A stretch of DNA of 64,000 nt from Spartobacteria bacterium (GTDB taxonomy: Bacteria; Verrucomicrobiota; Verrucomicrobiia; Chthoniobacterales; UBA10450), in the NCBI GenBank assembly GCA_003167365.1, contig PMTM01000006.1:782435-846434 (forward strand), read 5' to 3'. Below are positions 36,097-44,254 of the stretch, one piece after another. The notes beneath the pieces were generated by a model, which was given only the letters and a program-made list of their open reading frames with translations, was not told where the DNA came from and ran no database searches. Within the stretch, counting starts at the first letter, position 1; each line of letters begins with the position of its first letter. The position numbers were made by a program, and so were the translations under genes.

Positions 36097-39000
36097 TTGA
36101 GAGGGTACATTCACCTTGCCTCCCGTGAACTCCGTTCTTCCGTGAACCTATCGCAATTACTCGCTGACTATGAAGCTAAGAATCCTAGGCGAGCGACCGG
36201 CGGACTTCGTGCACTTAGTGGGTTTGATTACCAACTTCGACTGTACTTAGCCGATTATGTCGAGGCGCTTACGAAGGGAGAAAGTCTTGAAGGTGCCGGA
36301 ACCAATTTCACGCACGGCCTAGAAGCGCTTTCCGATTTCACCAGCTCCGTGGGGAGGGGGTGGATATGCGTCCAAGTGAAGCGAACGCTCACGCAAGCGT
36401 CGATTGTCGCTGCCGCCGTTGAGTTTGCCGTCATCGAGGAGTTCTTGACCTCGCACGGTCAACCTTATGGTGACACTCTTCCCCGGTACTGTGTTGCGGG
36501 CCAACGATCCGATCTTGTGAGCGACTGGTCATGGGATACGGTCAAACTGCCAACAGACATCGAGAGGAAGAACCCAAGCCTCTCGGCGATTTGGGAAAGG
36601 ATTCGTTTAGAAGAGCGCTTGGACCCGCCGCGCACCGAACTTGATCCTTGGTGGCGTGTTATAGTGGCTACTTTTGATGTTCTCGACCGGCCATTCGAAT
36701 TCGCCCGTCGCGCCTTGGAAATCTGTCTTCGTCGACACGAAATCTCTGCCGCGCAAGTTCGCGACCGAATCGCAGAGTATTTTACGGAGATGCAGCGTCC
36801 GGTTCGGGTCACGCCACCGCGAATCCTGACAACTGAAGACTTCGTACCAGATTCGGTCGAGACTCTTAAACCGCTTCGGGTCGGATACCGGCCGAGTCTA
36901 GCGCTGGTGCGGGGCCTCCAGTACATGCCGCGTCCAACGCATGTAAATGATGCTCGGCGAGAATTAGAGCGTCTGTTGACGCTGCGGGATCACGGAGAAA
37001 CGTACGGTTTGCAGGTGTTCTGGATTAAGGCGCGGTCCGGAACAGGTAAGAGTGTGCTGCTGCTCCAATTGATGGAGGAGATGGTACAGAGAGGACAACG
37101 CACCATCTGGTTGGAGGACGACGCCGCGAAAGTGACAAGCGTCTTGGAGGCGGTCCGCGATGAATTGAAATTAGGGAGCACTGAGGTGCCCGACATACTC
37201 TTCGTTGACGATGTCTACGCACCGCAAAGTCAAGAAGTATTGAACCTCATGCTTATAGAACGGATTATTGAGTCACGACCTTTCGATCGTTGGCCGGTCG
37301 TTGTTACCTGTGGACCACCAGAGTTTCGAGATCGGATGGAGCGCGATGCGTGTGGAGGGGCGGTCAGATTCCACGACTGGAGGCTCCCGCTAGTTTGCCC
37401 AGCAGAAGCCGACAAGTTCAAGAGTTGGTATCGGTCGCGCACCGGTGAACAACCGCCAACTGGAAAGGCATTTTCAGAAACTGAGGGTCTGATGGTTTCG
37501 ATGGCGTTCGAGATGCGATTTGAAAAACGCGACGCGAATCTGGAACCGTTCGCCAACCGCTTCGGCGAGCGATTGAAAGCAAGCAACCTTGATGAGCCTT
37601 TGCAAATTCCGCTCGCCTTGAATCGGCTCTACTTGTGGACTCCGACTATTTGGCTAACGGAACGCGTCCGAGAGCAATTCGACTCCCTTAATAAGGAGCG
37701 GGATTTTTCGATTCTAGAACTACGAGCCAGTGGCGAATTCCTGCGACTGACTCACCCGCACATTAGCGACGCGATTTATCGCGCAGTGCGCTATCCCATG
37801 GTAGGTCGTGCCTTTGCTAACGATCTCGCCAATGCTTTAAAGATGGCCGCCGAGACTCACGTGCCAACCCTGCGCCTTCTAATGCGCACTCTCAGCTCCG
37901 TCGACGAGCGTATTAAAGAGCGTTTGAACGACGTTGACCTGCAACATTTAGCCAAACGTGCAGCTGCTGATTGGATCACTGAACGCGTTGAAGTAAAGAT
38001 TTCGGAAACTGATGCGCTGGCTGATCTGCGCGTTTCTTGGAGTTGTTGGCATGCTCAACACCCGGAGCTTGCATTAGAAGTCTTGCTGGGCCGAACTCCA
38101 GGACAGCTTATCGACGAGGCGCGACAGGCGCTGGATTCTTCGCGCGCAACATGGCCTTTCCTCTGGCGTCGCCTCGACTCAGCTTTTCAAAACCATGCCG
38201 GTTTGGCAGTTGACGCACTTGACTGGTTATTCCTACCGAGCTCTCAGACATCGCGCTCTTGGAGTTTTATCTGGGAGCGTGTTTGGGATTTGAGTCACAT
38301 TTACCCCAAGCTAATCGATATGCTGCTTCTCGTCCGCGGTGCCGAGGCCTGGCTAAATCAAAACGCGGAGCAACGGACGTGGCATTACATTTGGAAAAAA
38401 CTTCTGGAAGCCAGTCGGTGTGCATCGCCGATACTAACGACGGAATCCGTTCTTGCACGCGGTTGGAAATGGGCGATCGAATCGGCGGACTGGCATGTTC
38501 GGGCTGATCACCCTGCCTGGACGTTCGTCTGGCAGGATTTATTAAGCGGATTTCAACGAACATCAGATCAACGGAACGTACTGCTGTTGCGCGGTTACGA
38601 TTGGCTCGTTGAACACGAGGAATACGGTGGATGGCCCTACGTGTGGGATCGCCTGACGAACGAAAAGGATCTCCCTGCTGAAATTAGTCGTGTGGACTTG
38701 TTGCTGCGCGGTTACGATTGGCTCGCCGAACGCGAGCGCTGGAATCAGTGGGGTTTCGTGTGCGAGCGTTTGCTGAAATCTCCGGAGGCCCGACATATAC
38801 CAGAGGTACGAGAACGTGTGGTCCCATGGTTAATAGATTCAGAAAACCAAGCCCGGGCTGAGTGGGACAAACTTCTCGAGCACTACCTAGATGCTGGCGG
38901 CAGGGACAAGACGGCGCTCAATTGTGCGATCGAGTGGATCTGGAAGAATCTTGACAAGCCACAGGTTCCGCCATTCGCCGCCAAGATTCTTAGTGTCTGC

Positions 39001-40404
39001 GAGAATCGACGCGAACTTGATGACTTAGCACGTTGGCTGAGTTCATGGATTTGTGTTCATCAGAACAACAGTCAGCTGCCCTTTCTTGCCGGATCTCTTC
39101 ACCCATTACTTTCTGAACAGGAACTAACGTCACTACCGGGATGGGCCGCTCTACTAAAATCGCTGGCTGCACAACCCTTTATAGACTCGATAATTTTCGC
39201 GCAGTTGAGCCGCAGTAAGGCATTTGCTGCGGATGGTCGACTTGAGGAGGCACTAGCAGAACTTCGCCAAGTAGCGGATCGGGCGAAGACCGCTCTCGAC
39301 TGGTACGCCCTCGCCGTTTCCTACGGAAAGACGGGATGCCATGAGGAGTGTGTGAGGGCAGCGCGGAAAGCTACTGAGATGGAGCCTGAGGATCCGAAAT
39401 ACTGGCGTTGTCTTGCAATCGGGCTGGATAATCTCGGCAGGAACAAGAAGGAAGTGATTGAAGTGCGAATTCGCATAGCGGAGTTGACCGACACCGGTCT
39501 CGATTGGTACGCCCTCGCCGTTTACTATGGAAAGGTAGGAAATTCTGAGGAAGCTGTGAGAGCAGCGCAGAAAGCCATTGAAAAAGAACCTCTTCATTCG
39601 GAATATTGGTGTCGGCTCGCAGTTGAGTTGGCGAACGTACCCGGGAATCAGAAGGAGGCCCGGCAAGCACGAAACCGCGCAGCGGAGTTGGCTATGACCG
39701 CGGATAATTGGCAGGCCATTAGCGTGGCCAACCAACGGGCTGGGTTGTATGAGCCGGCCATCGAAGCAGCTGACAAAGCTATCGCGATAGCTCCCGAACA
39801 TGTGGAGGCTTGGCGTTCACGCGCAGTAAATTTGGATCAAATCGGCCGACCCGATGAGGCTATTCTCGCATGGAAGTCGGTAGACGAGCTCGCGGGCGTA
39901 GCAACGCGGATGACGACGGTAGACGAGGCTTTGAACGACGTTCAGACAAACCCAAAGTCAATGGACGCTTGGAGACGTCTGGCATATGTATATCGTCGTG
40001 TGGGTCAGGCGTCAGAAGCAGTTTCGATCGCTCGGAGTGCAGTGGAACTTACGCCACACATCGCTTTCGCCACGATTGCAGTTGCGGAGGATTTAATGAG
40101 CGTCCTTCCGGAAGCTGTCATTGGCCTTGTTGAAGATTTGATTGTTTTAGACCCGCAAAACGGGAACTATTTGCACCTATTAGGCGCAGCACGGCGAAAG
40201 GCTGGCGACCTAAATGGCGCTGTGGACGCTCTTCGCAAGGCGTGCAGTCTTGACCCGAAACGACCGAATTATTGGTACGCCTTGGGGAAGGCTCTTGAGG
40301 ATCTCAGGACGTTGGATGAGGCTAGAATTGCTTACGAGAAGGCCGTGGAGCTTAAAGCAACGTACGCGAAAGCTCGCCGTGCTTTGGAGCGACTCACGAG
40401 TTAG
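36097..40404 (+). CDS. giant nuclease-STAND NTPase-TPR protein (Avs-like)
   Basis: 1435 codons from a TTG at 36097; a GTG at 36142 (VNLSQLLADYEAKN) is a likely alternative. Residues ~38-100 resemble the DUF4297/Cap4-type nuclease start: GGLRALSGFDYQLRLYLADY, an acidic residue pair, then WICVQVKR (QxK). A P-loop ATPase follows with Walker A ARSGTGKSVLLL (~311-322) and Walker B ILFVDDVY (~367). Residues ~690-930 contain Trp-rich repeats (WPFLWRRL, WSFIWERV, WHYIWKKL, WTFVWQDL, WPYVWDRL), and the last ~390 residues are TPR repeats. This order, nuclease, STAND ATPase and repeat sensor, is that of Avs-type anti-phage receptors. It starts 61 bp after the tRNA scar. Confidence 0.82.
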   Translation: MRGYIHLASRELRSSVNLSQLLADYEAKNPRRATGGLRALSGFDYQLRLYLADYVEALTKGESLEGAGTNFTHGLEALSDFTSSVGRGWICVQVKRTLTQASIVAAAVEFAVIEEFLTSHGQPYGDTLPRYCVAGQRSDLVSDWSWDTVKLPTDIERKNPSLSAIWERIRLEERLDPPRTELDPWWRVIVATFDVLDRPFEFARRALEICLRRHEISAAQVRDRIAEYFTEMQRPVRVTPPRILTTEDFVPDSVETLKPLRVGYRPSLALVRGLQYMPRPTHVNDARRELERLLTLRDHGETYGLQVFWIKARSGTGKSVLLLQLMEEMVQRGQRTIWLEDDAAKVTSVLEAVRDELKLGSTEVPDILFVDDVYAPQSQEVLNLMLIERIIESRPFDRWPVVVTCGPPEFRDRMERDACGGAVRFHDWRLPLVCPAEADKFKSWYRSRTGEQPPTGKAFSETEGLMVSMAFEMRFEKRDANLEPFANRFGERLKASNLDEPLQIPLALNRLYLWTPTIWLTERVREQFDSLNKERDFSILELRASGEFLRLTHPHISDAIYRAVRYPMVGRAFANDLANALKMAAETHVPTLRLLMRTLSSVDERIKERLNDVDLQHLAKRAAADWITERVEVKISETDALADLRVSWSCWHAQHPELALEVLLGRTPGQLIDEARQALDSSRATWPFLWRRLDSAFQNHAGLAVDALDWLFLPSSQTSRSWSFIWERVWDLSHIYPKLIDMLLLVRGAEAWLNQNAEQRTWHYIWKKLLEASRCASPILTTESVLARGWKWAIESADWHVRADHPAWTFVWQDLLSGFQRTSDQRNVLLLRGYDWLVEHEEYGGWPYVWDRLTNEKDLPAEISRVDLLLRGYDWLAERERWNQWGFVCERLLKSPEARHIPEVRERVVPWLIDSENQARAEWDKLLEHYLDAGGRDKTALNCAIEWIWKNLDKPQVPPFAAKILSVCENRRELDDLARWLSSWICVHQNNSQLPFLAGSLHPLLSEQELTSLPGWAALLKSLAAQPFIDSIIFAQLSRSKAFAADGRLEEALAELRQVADRAKTALDWYALAVSYGKTGCHEECVRAARKATEMEPEDPKYWRCLAIGLDNLGRNKKEVIEVRIRIAELTDTGLDWYALAVYYGKVGNSEEAVRAAQKAIEKEPLHSEYWCRLAVELANVPGNQKEARQARNRAAELAMTADNWQAISVANQRAGLYEPAIEAADKAIAIAPEHVEAWRSRAVNLDQIGRPDEAILAWKSVDELAGVATRMTTVDEALNDVQTNPKSMDAWRRLAYVYRRVGQASEAVSIARSAVELTPHIAFATIAVAEDLMSVLPEAVIGLVEDLIVLDPQNGNYLHLLGAARRKAGDLNGAVDALRKACSLDPKRPNYWYALGKALEDLRTLDEARIAYEKAVELKATYAKARRALERLTS

Positions 40405-40539
40405 CGCCCTTCTTCCAGCGTTCACATGCAAATATTTTAGTTCCAGTGATTAGGCTATCATTCTGTTGCCTCTTACCAATATCGACAGATTGCTCAAGCA
40501 CCTGCCACGCTCGTTTTACAATTTGCGGTCAGCACCTAA

Positions 40540-41502
40540 TTATCTTGGATTTATGCCGGCGATGCTGATACCGGCAGTGGCCGTGGATCGCCATTGCTGC
40601 CCCCAGCCTTGCACTCTAACAACGTCGCCCAAGGTGAGTTCGACTGTGAGGGAAAGGGCCTGAGGGCGCTCCGGTTCTCGTTCACCCAAATGGCCGCGGC
40701 GTCGAAAGGTCAATGTTATTTCGGCATCCCCTTTTGCCGGCATCTCCAAGACTCCACCTTTCCAGTCTCCGCCAGCGAAACCGAAGCAACAAGATCCAAT
40801 ACCGCTTGCGTTATCGAGATCGTACCGTTGCCCAAGGTCATCGACGAGGAAAGTCTTGCCGTCGCCTAGGAAACCGCCCGCCAGCAGCATCTTTATGCGA
40901 GTGGTCGTTATGCTTGTGAATCTGACATAAACGGTGGCGTTGCCGTCTCCGGAGATCTGAGCGCGCGGCACCTCAACTATAAAGTATTCGAGCTTCTGGC
41001 GGGGCGGTGGTGCATCGCTAGTTTTGCTTGATGGACCTGCTTTTGAAGCCGGTACCTCGGGGGCAGTCTCAGTTGGGTTGGGAGTGTTGCCCACTTCGGC
41101 GAGTCTTTTCAGAGCCGCATCGAGTTTGGTCTCAATCTGCCCAACGGTCGACTCTAGGTTCCTAGCTTTTTGTTCAGCCGATTCGAGTGCCAATCGATCA
41201 TTCTTTGCTTGCTGTTCCGCTTGGTCAGCACGCTTCTCGGCTGCTACATGCGCAACGCGCTCGCCTTGGAGCATTATCCTGATCTGCGCGAGCTGGTCTG
41301 GCGCCTCGTGATGGCCTTTTGAGAAAGGTCGGCTCGTGCCGATGGCGATCCCTATGAAAACGCAACATAGTACACCTAAAATAATCCGACGAATGGTAAC
41401 GGCCCAACCACGATAAACGGAGATTATGATAGGAATGGCGGTCACAACGGCCATAACGCCCGACACTATGTTCGCGTATTGTGCTGTTCTTGAGACGTCC
41501 AC
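40540..41502 (-). CDS. membrane-anchored coiled-coil protein with beta domain
   Basis: A protein of 320 aa. Two N-terminal membrane helices (IVSGVMAVVTAIPIIISVYR and IILGVLCCVFIGIAIG) are followed by a coiled coil (ERVAHVAAEKRADQAEQQ and on to ~140), a Pro/Ser-rich linker and a C-terminal beta-rich domain (~185-320). No family is recognised. The layout suggests a periplasmic sensor or scaffold. It lies alone between the STAND gene and the small recombinase. Confidence 0.65.
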   Translation of the reverse strand: MDVSRTAQYANIVSGVMAVVTAIPIIISVYRGWAVTIRRIILGVLCCVFIGIAIGTSRPFSKGHHEAPDQLAQIRIMLQGERVAHVAAEKRADQAEQQAKNDRLALESAEQKARNLESTVGQIETKLDAALKRLAEVGNTPNPTETAPEVPASKAGPSSKTSDAPPPRQKLEYFIVEVPRAQISGDGNATVYVRFTSITTTRIKMLLAGGFLGDGKTFLVDDLGQRYDLDNASGIGSCCFGFAGGDWKGGVLEMPAKGDAEITLTFRRRGHLGEREPERPQALSLTVELTLGDVVRVQGWGQQWRSTATAGISIAGINPR

Positions 41503-41748
41503 GGGATGGGGTTGCGGTTGTTAGGAGGAAAGTCGTCTAACATACGATTATGTCGACAATTTGGACGGATATCCACCGTAATGGCCGCCCCGTCCGTCTT
41601 TCTCTCAAATTTCATAGCGCCATTTGTGCAGCGGTCGCAGTTTGCCTAGCAGCGAGTGTTAAATTGGTCTCCAATGAAAGGGCTCGAACCCTGTAATAAG
41701 CGCGAAGTTCGGGCTGCGTCCGCGCAAGTGTCAAAGAGTATCAAATGC

Positions 41749-41815
41749 TTGTACAGCCGTCCAAAATGTGTTTTACTAGTTCTGTTACAGGGCGAACGGA
41801 CGTTCACCCTGTAAC
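41749..41815 (+). promoter_or_regulatory. promoter and 14-bp inverted repeat before small serine recombinase
   Basis: TTGTAC (41749-41754) and TTTACT (41772-41777) are 17 bp apart. They are followed by an inverted repeat gttacagggcgaac (41784-41797) / gttcaccctgtaac (41802-41815), 13 of 14 paired, loop 4 nt, ending 8 bp before the ATG. A related half-site (ccctgtaataag) occurs at 41688-41699. The repeat could be an operator, an mRNA hairpin covering the start, or a recombinase binding site. Confidence 0.5.
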
Positions 41816-41823
41816 AAGAATAA

Positions 41824-42534
41824 ATGTCGAAGGAGCCTGAGAAACAGAGACGTTGGGTATGCTACTACCGAGTCTCTACGCAGCGGCAAGGTGAGAGCGG
41901 TCTGGGCTTAGATGCACAGCGAAAAGCCATCGAGACCTACCTTAGTGTTCACAGCGGTAGCGTTCTCGCTGCCTTCACCGAGACTGAATCAGGCAAGAGA
42001 GCAGGGAATCGGCCCGAACTGCAACAGGCGCTTGATTTGTGTCGACGGAAGCGGGCAACGCTTGTGATTGCAAAGCTCGACCGCCTTGCCAGAAACGTCC
42101 ATTTCATCTCAGGATTACTTGAATCGGGCTGTAATTTTGTCGCGGTCGATCAACCAACAAAAGATCGCTTCATGCTCCACCTCCAAGCTGCTTTCGCGGA
42201 AGAAGAATCACGGAGAATTTCGCTTCGCACAAAGGAGGCGCTCGCGGCAGCAAAGCTTCGCGGGATTGTGATCGGAGCGTCCGGACGTGATCTTGCTCAG
42301 CGACACAAAACCGCGGCATTAAACCGCGCAAGAGTAATAATGCCAATCATCGAAGCTATCCAGGCCGCAGGGTTTAAAGGTTCGCGTCAAATTCGAGATG
42401 AGTTGAACCGCCGCCGAGTGCCATCGCCGGGCGGAGCGTTTTGGCATCTGCCGACCATCCATAAGACATTGCAACGAATTGCCTTTTTAAAATCAGCCCG
42501 CGTCTCGCGTTATAGACCCGGAAGGTCGGGGTAA
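41824..42534 (+). CDS. small serine recombinase (resolvase/invertase type)
   Basis: A protein of 236 aa. The catalytic serine lies in CYYRVSTQRQGESGLGLDAQ, the conserved arginines in IAKLDRLARN, and the helix E segment in FMLHLQAAFAEEESRRISLRTKEAL. The C-terminal ~45 residues form a helix-turn-helix (SRQIRDELNRRRVPSPGGAFW). Enzymes of this size resolve cointegrates, invert segments or act in IS607-like or cassette mobility. A strong inverted repeat sits directly upstream. Which DNA it acts on cannot be told; the SymE/RHS block to its right is a candidate. Confidence 0.93.
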   Translation: MSKEPEKQRRWVCYYRVSTQRQGESGLGLDAQRKAIETYLSVHSGSVLAAFTETESGKRAGNRPELQQALDLCRRKRATLVIAKLDRLARNVHFISGLLESGCNFVAVDQPTKDRFMLHLQAAFAEEESRRISLRTKEALAAAKLRGIVIGASGRDLAQRHKTAALNRARVIMPIIEAIQAAGFKGSRQIRDELNRRRVPSPGGAFWHLPTIHKTLQRIAFLKSARVSRYRPGRSG

Positions 42535-42577
42535 TTACCCTCTGCTCAACCAGCCCTACATATATATGTATGTATAT

Positions 42578-42832
42578 ATGAGGGTCGGGGTGTTTGTAGA
42601 GAAACTTGGGCGCGGAATACCTTTGACCGAAGCGGCTCCACGAACCCTGAAAGTGGGCAGGCTGTATCCTATATCTCTCGGAAATCGGAGCCCAGATCCG
42701 GTTCCTTTCATACGCCTGCAGGGAAAGTGGCTTGCCGAACTTGGTTTCAAAGAAGGCGATATCGCAGACGTTGTAATCGCGCCCGGAGAAATCCGGCTCG
42801 TGGCGTCGCGAGGGCAAGCCGACGGTAGTTAA
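42578..42832 (+). CDS. SymE-like toxin-family protein
   Basis: About 84 aa from the ATG at 42578 (an ATG at 42566 is also in frame). The C-terminal half, IRLQGKWLAELGFKEGD followed by VVIAPGEIRLVA, is the SymE signature (an AbrB-like fold). In Escherichia coli SymE is an SOS-induced toxin kept silent by an antisense RNA; later work links it to nucleoid binding. The start region is a run of alternating TA (tatatatgtatgtatatatg), which could form a hairpin or an antisense promoter. The gene converges with the next small gene, with their stops overlapping. Confidence 0.72.
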   Translation: MRVGVFVEKLGRGIPLTEAAPRTLKVGRLYPISLGNRSPDPVPFIRLQGKWLAELGFKEGDIADVVIAPGEIRLVASRGQADGS

Positions 42833-43032
42833 CGGCGTTTCTGCTTGGCGACCGCAAGATGTTTGGTCCAGCCAAGTTGCTCGAGCTTATTGGCTGCTCG
42901 TTTCTTACCACTAAGTGCAAGCCCAACTAGGTATTTCTTTAACTTCGCGTCATGACCTGGCAGAAAGCGGCCGCCTTTTGTCGTGCCGCCGCAATCGCAT
43001 TCGCAATGAGGAGCTGTAAGTCTCTTTTTCAT
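42829..43032 (-). CDS. small Cys-rich protein with GHD motif
   Basis: About 67 aa from the ATG at 43032. The motif CECDCGGTTKGGRFLPGHD followed by a basic helix (LGWTKHLAVAKQKRR) resembles small zinc-binding phage or plasmid proteins with a CxCxCG...FxPGHD pattern. Function unknown. Its stop overlaps that of the SymE-like gene, which converges. Repeat copy A lies directly upstream and may contain its promoter. Confidence 0.62.
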   Translation of the reverse strand: MKKRLTAPHCECDCGGTTKGGRFLPGHDAKLKKYLVGLALSGKKRAANKLEQLGWTKHLAVAKQKRR

Positions 43033-43062
43033 AAGACAAGAAATCATGCCGCGATGTTGCGT

Positions 43063-43196
43063 ACAAGTATCCAACTGCCGATGTCTTGAGTTTCGAATTC
43101 TTCTCGGGGAGATAGTTCCGAAATCTTGCTCGCCAAAAAATTGACGAGCGACAGCTTCTTCTCACTGGTCCTAGTTTCACGCGTCGCGCGCGCACG
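43063..43196. repeat. ~130-bp imperfect direct repeat, copy A
   Basis: Aligns with 49189-49318 in the same orientation over its whole length: acaagtat(c/t)ca, then t(c/t)ttgagtt, ga(g/a)atagttccgaaat(c/t)ttg, aaattgacga(g/a)cgac and a CG-rich end (cgcgtcgcg). Both copies are non-coding and both lie upstream of minus-strand genes. They enclose the RHS gene and its partners. Confidence 0.65.
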
Positions 43197-43229
43197 TCCG
43201 CCTCTGCAATCAGGGCAAGGCTTGAACTC

Positions 43230-43448
43230 CTATGAGAAGAGTCTTACTACGAATGCAATCGTGGAGATGACGACTGTAAGCCACGCAAATATTTTGATGC
43301 CTTCCGCGGACCAGTTCGGGGCGAAAACACTGATCAATAGCCCCGACGCGAATCTACCTTCAAACCATTCCGCACCGCCCCAGAAGATGACCCAAAGCCA
43401 GAAGGCCGTGTTTACGCCGTAAGATACGAGCCACACTGGAATAGACAT
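43230..43448 (-). CDS. small two-helix membrane protein
   Basis: A protein of 72 aa with two hydrophobic helices (VNTAFWLWVIFWGGAEWF and IKIFAWLTVVISTIAFVVRL). No family is recognised. It is 46 bp downstream of the CPBP-family gene on the same strand and may belong to the same transcript as the RHS gene. It could be an additional immunity or holin-like factor, but there is no direct evidence. Confidence 0.55.
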   Translation of the reverse strand: MSIPVWLVSYGVNTAFWLWVIFWGGAEWFEGRFASGLLISVFAPNWSAEGIKIFAWLTVVISTIAFVVRLFS

Positions 43449-43494
43449 TTCGGCAAGTCATTCACAAACTGCGCGTAGGATTGGGAATCCTCCA

Positions 43495-44247
43495 TCAAAA
43501 TCCTTTGAAAAACGACAGCTGGTATCCATAAACTAGGACGTTGAATGTGACGTGGTGCGCCAGCGATGCAGCAAGCGATTTCCGAAACTCGTAAAGGATG
43601 AAATTTATTAATCCAAAAACAAAAAAATTTAGAAACAACAACTTACTCTGATGAGCGGCGGAGAAAATGGCGGAGCCTAAAAGCAAGGATGCGACTATTC
43701 CCCATTGTGATCGGAATGCTCGATACATCAATCCAATGAACACGATTGTTTCCACTAGGGGGGAATAAAAGGCGTCTAAAAAAAAAGTGCCGCCCACATG
43801 ATCCATCTGCGAGGAGCTATAGCTGCCTAGGGAGTAAAATTCGCCCTTTATCCATTCGGAGCCGACAGGCATCGCGAGATACAGCCAGGGGAGCAGCAGT
43901 TTGTTTCCCAAATAATAGCTGATGAAACCAACGCTAATTCCGATTAAAAGCTCTTTCCACTGAGAACTTCGGCCGAACATATATAAGTCCGTCCGTCGTG
44001 ACCATACCTTGATAGCAAGCAATCCGCTGCCAAGTAGAAGTGTCAGTTCTCCAAAAAATCCTCCTAGACTCCGAAGATATCCTTGGAATGCGGGATTGTG
44101 GTAAAAATTTACTCCTCGTTGAGCTATCGCACCGAGAGAAACCAGAAATATACCCACCGCAACGCCAACCAATGGTAAGATTACATAAACGCAAGCCACG
44201 CCCCCGATGGCCTTAAGGCTAGATGTTATCCTTAGCTTTGCTGCCAC
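43495..44247 (-). CDS. CPBP-family intramembrane protein (candidate RHS immunity)
   Basis: About 250 aa from a GTG at 44247; an ATG at 44286 lies inside the RHS gene and would add 13 residues with a 32-bp overlap. Six to eight hydrophobic helices are present. CPBP/Abi motifs are recognisable: ETIVFIGLMYRAFRS (ExxxR-like), IFSAAHQSK (motif with H) and LAHHVTFNV (HxxxN). Members process prenylated proteins or give immunity to bacteriocins. Position directly after an RHS gene is where immunity genes for the variable tip are found, so this role is proposed. Confidence 0.8.
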   Translation of the reverse strand: MAAKLRITSSLKAIGGVACVYVILPLVGVAVGIFLVSLGAIAQRGVNFYHNPAFQGYLRSLGGFFGELTLLLGSGLLAIKVWSRRTDLYMFGRSSQWKELLIGISVGFISYYLGNKLLLPWLYLAMPVGSEWIKGEFYSLGSYSSSQMDHVGGTFFLDAFYSPLVETIVFIGLMYRAFRSQWGIVASLLLGSAIFSAAHQSKLLFLNFFVFGLINFILYEFRKSLAASLAHHVTFNVLVYGYQLSFFKGF

Positions 44248-44254
44248 GTGAGCA

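Noticed and set aside
41655..41700. tRNA- or tmRNA-like 3' end (aagggctcgaaccct with a possible CCA)
   Set aside because: The T-arm-like stretch does not pair in a proper 5+7+5 arrangement and the acceptor strand cannot be placed; no other tRNA arm is recognisable. It is more simply part of the half-site repeat before the small recombinase.
42541..42580. Alternating TA run (tatatatgtatgtatatatg) as a microsatellite or origin
   Set aside because: It is short and lies in the leader of the SymE-like gene; it is better explained as a weak hairpin or promoter sequence there.
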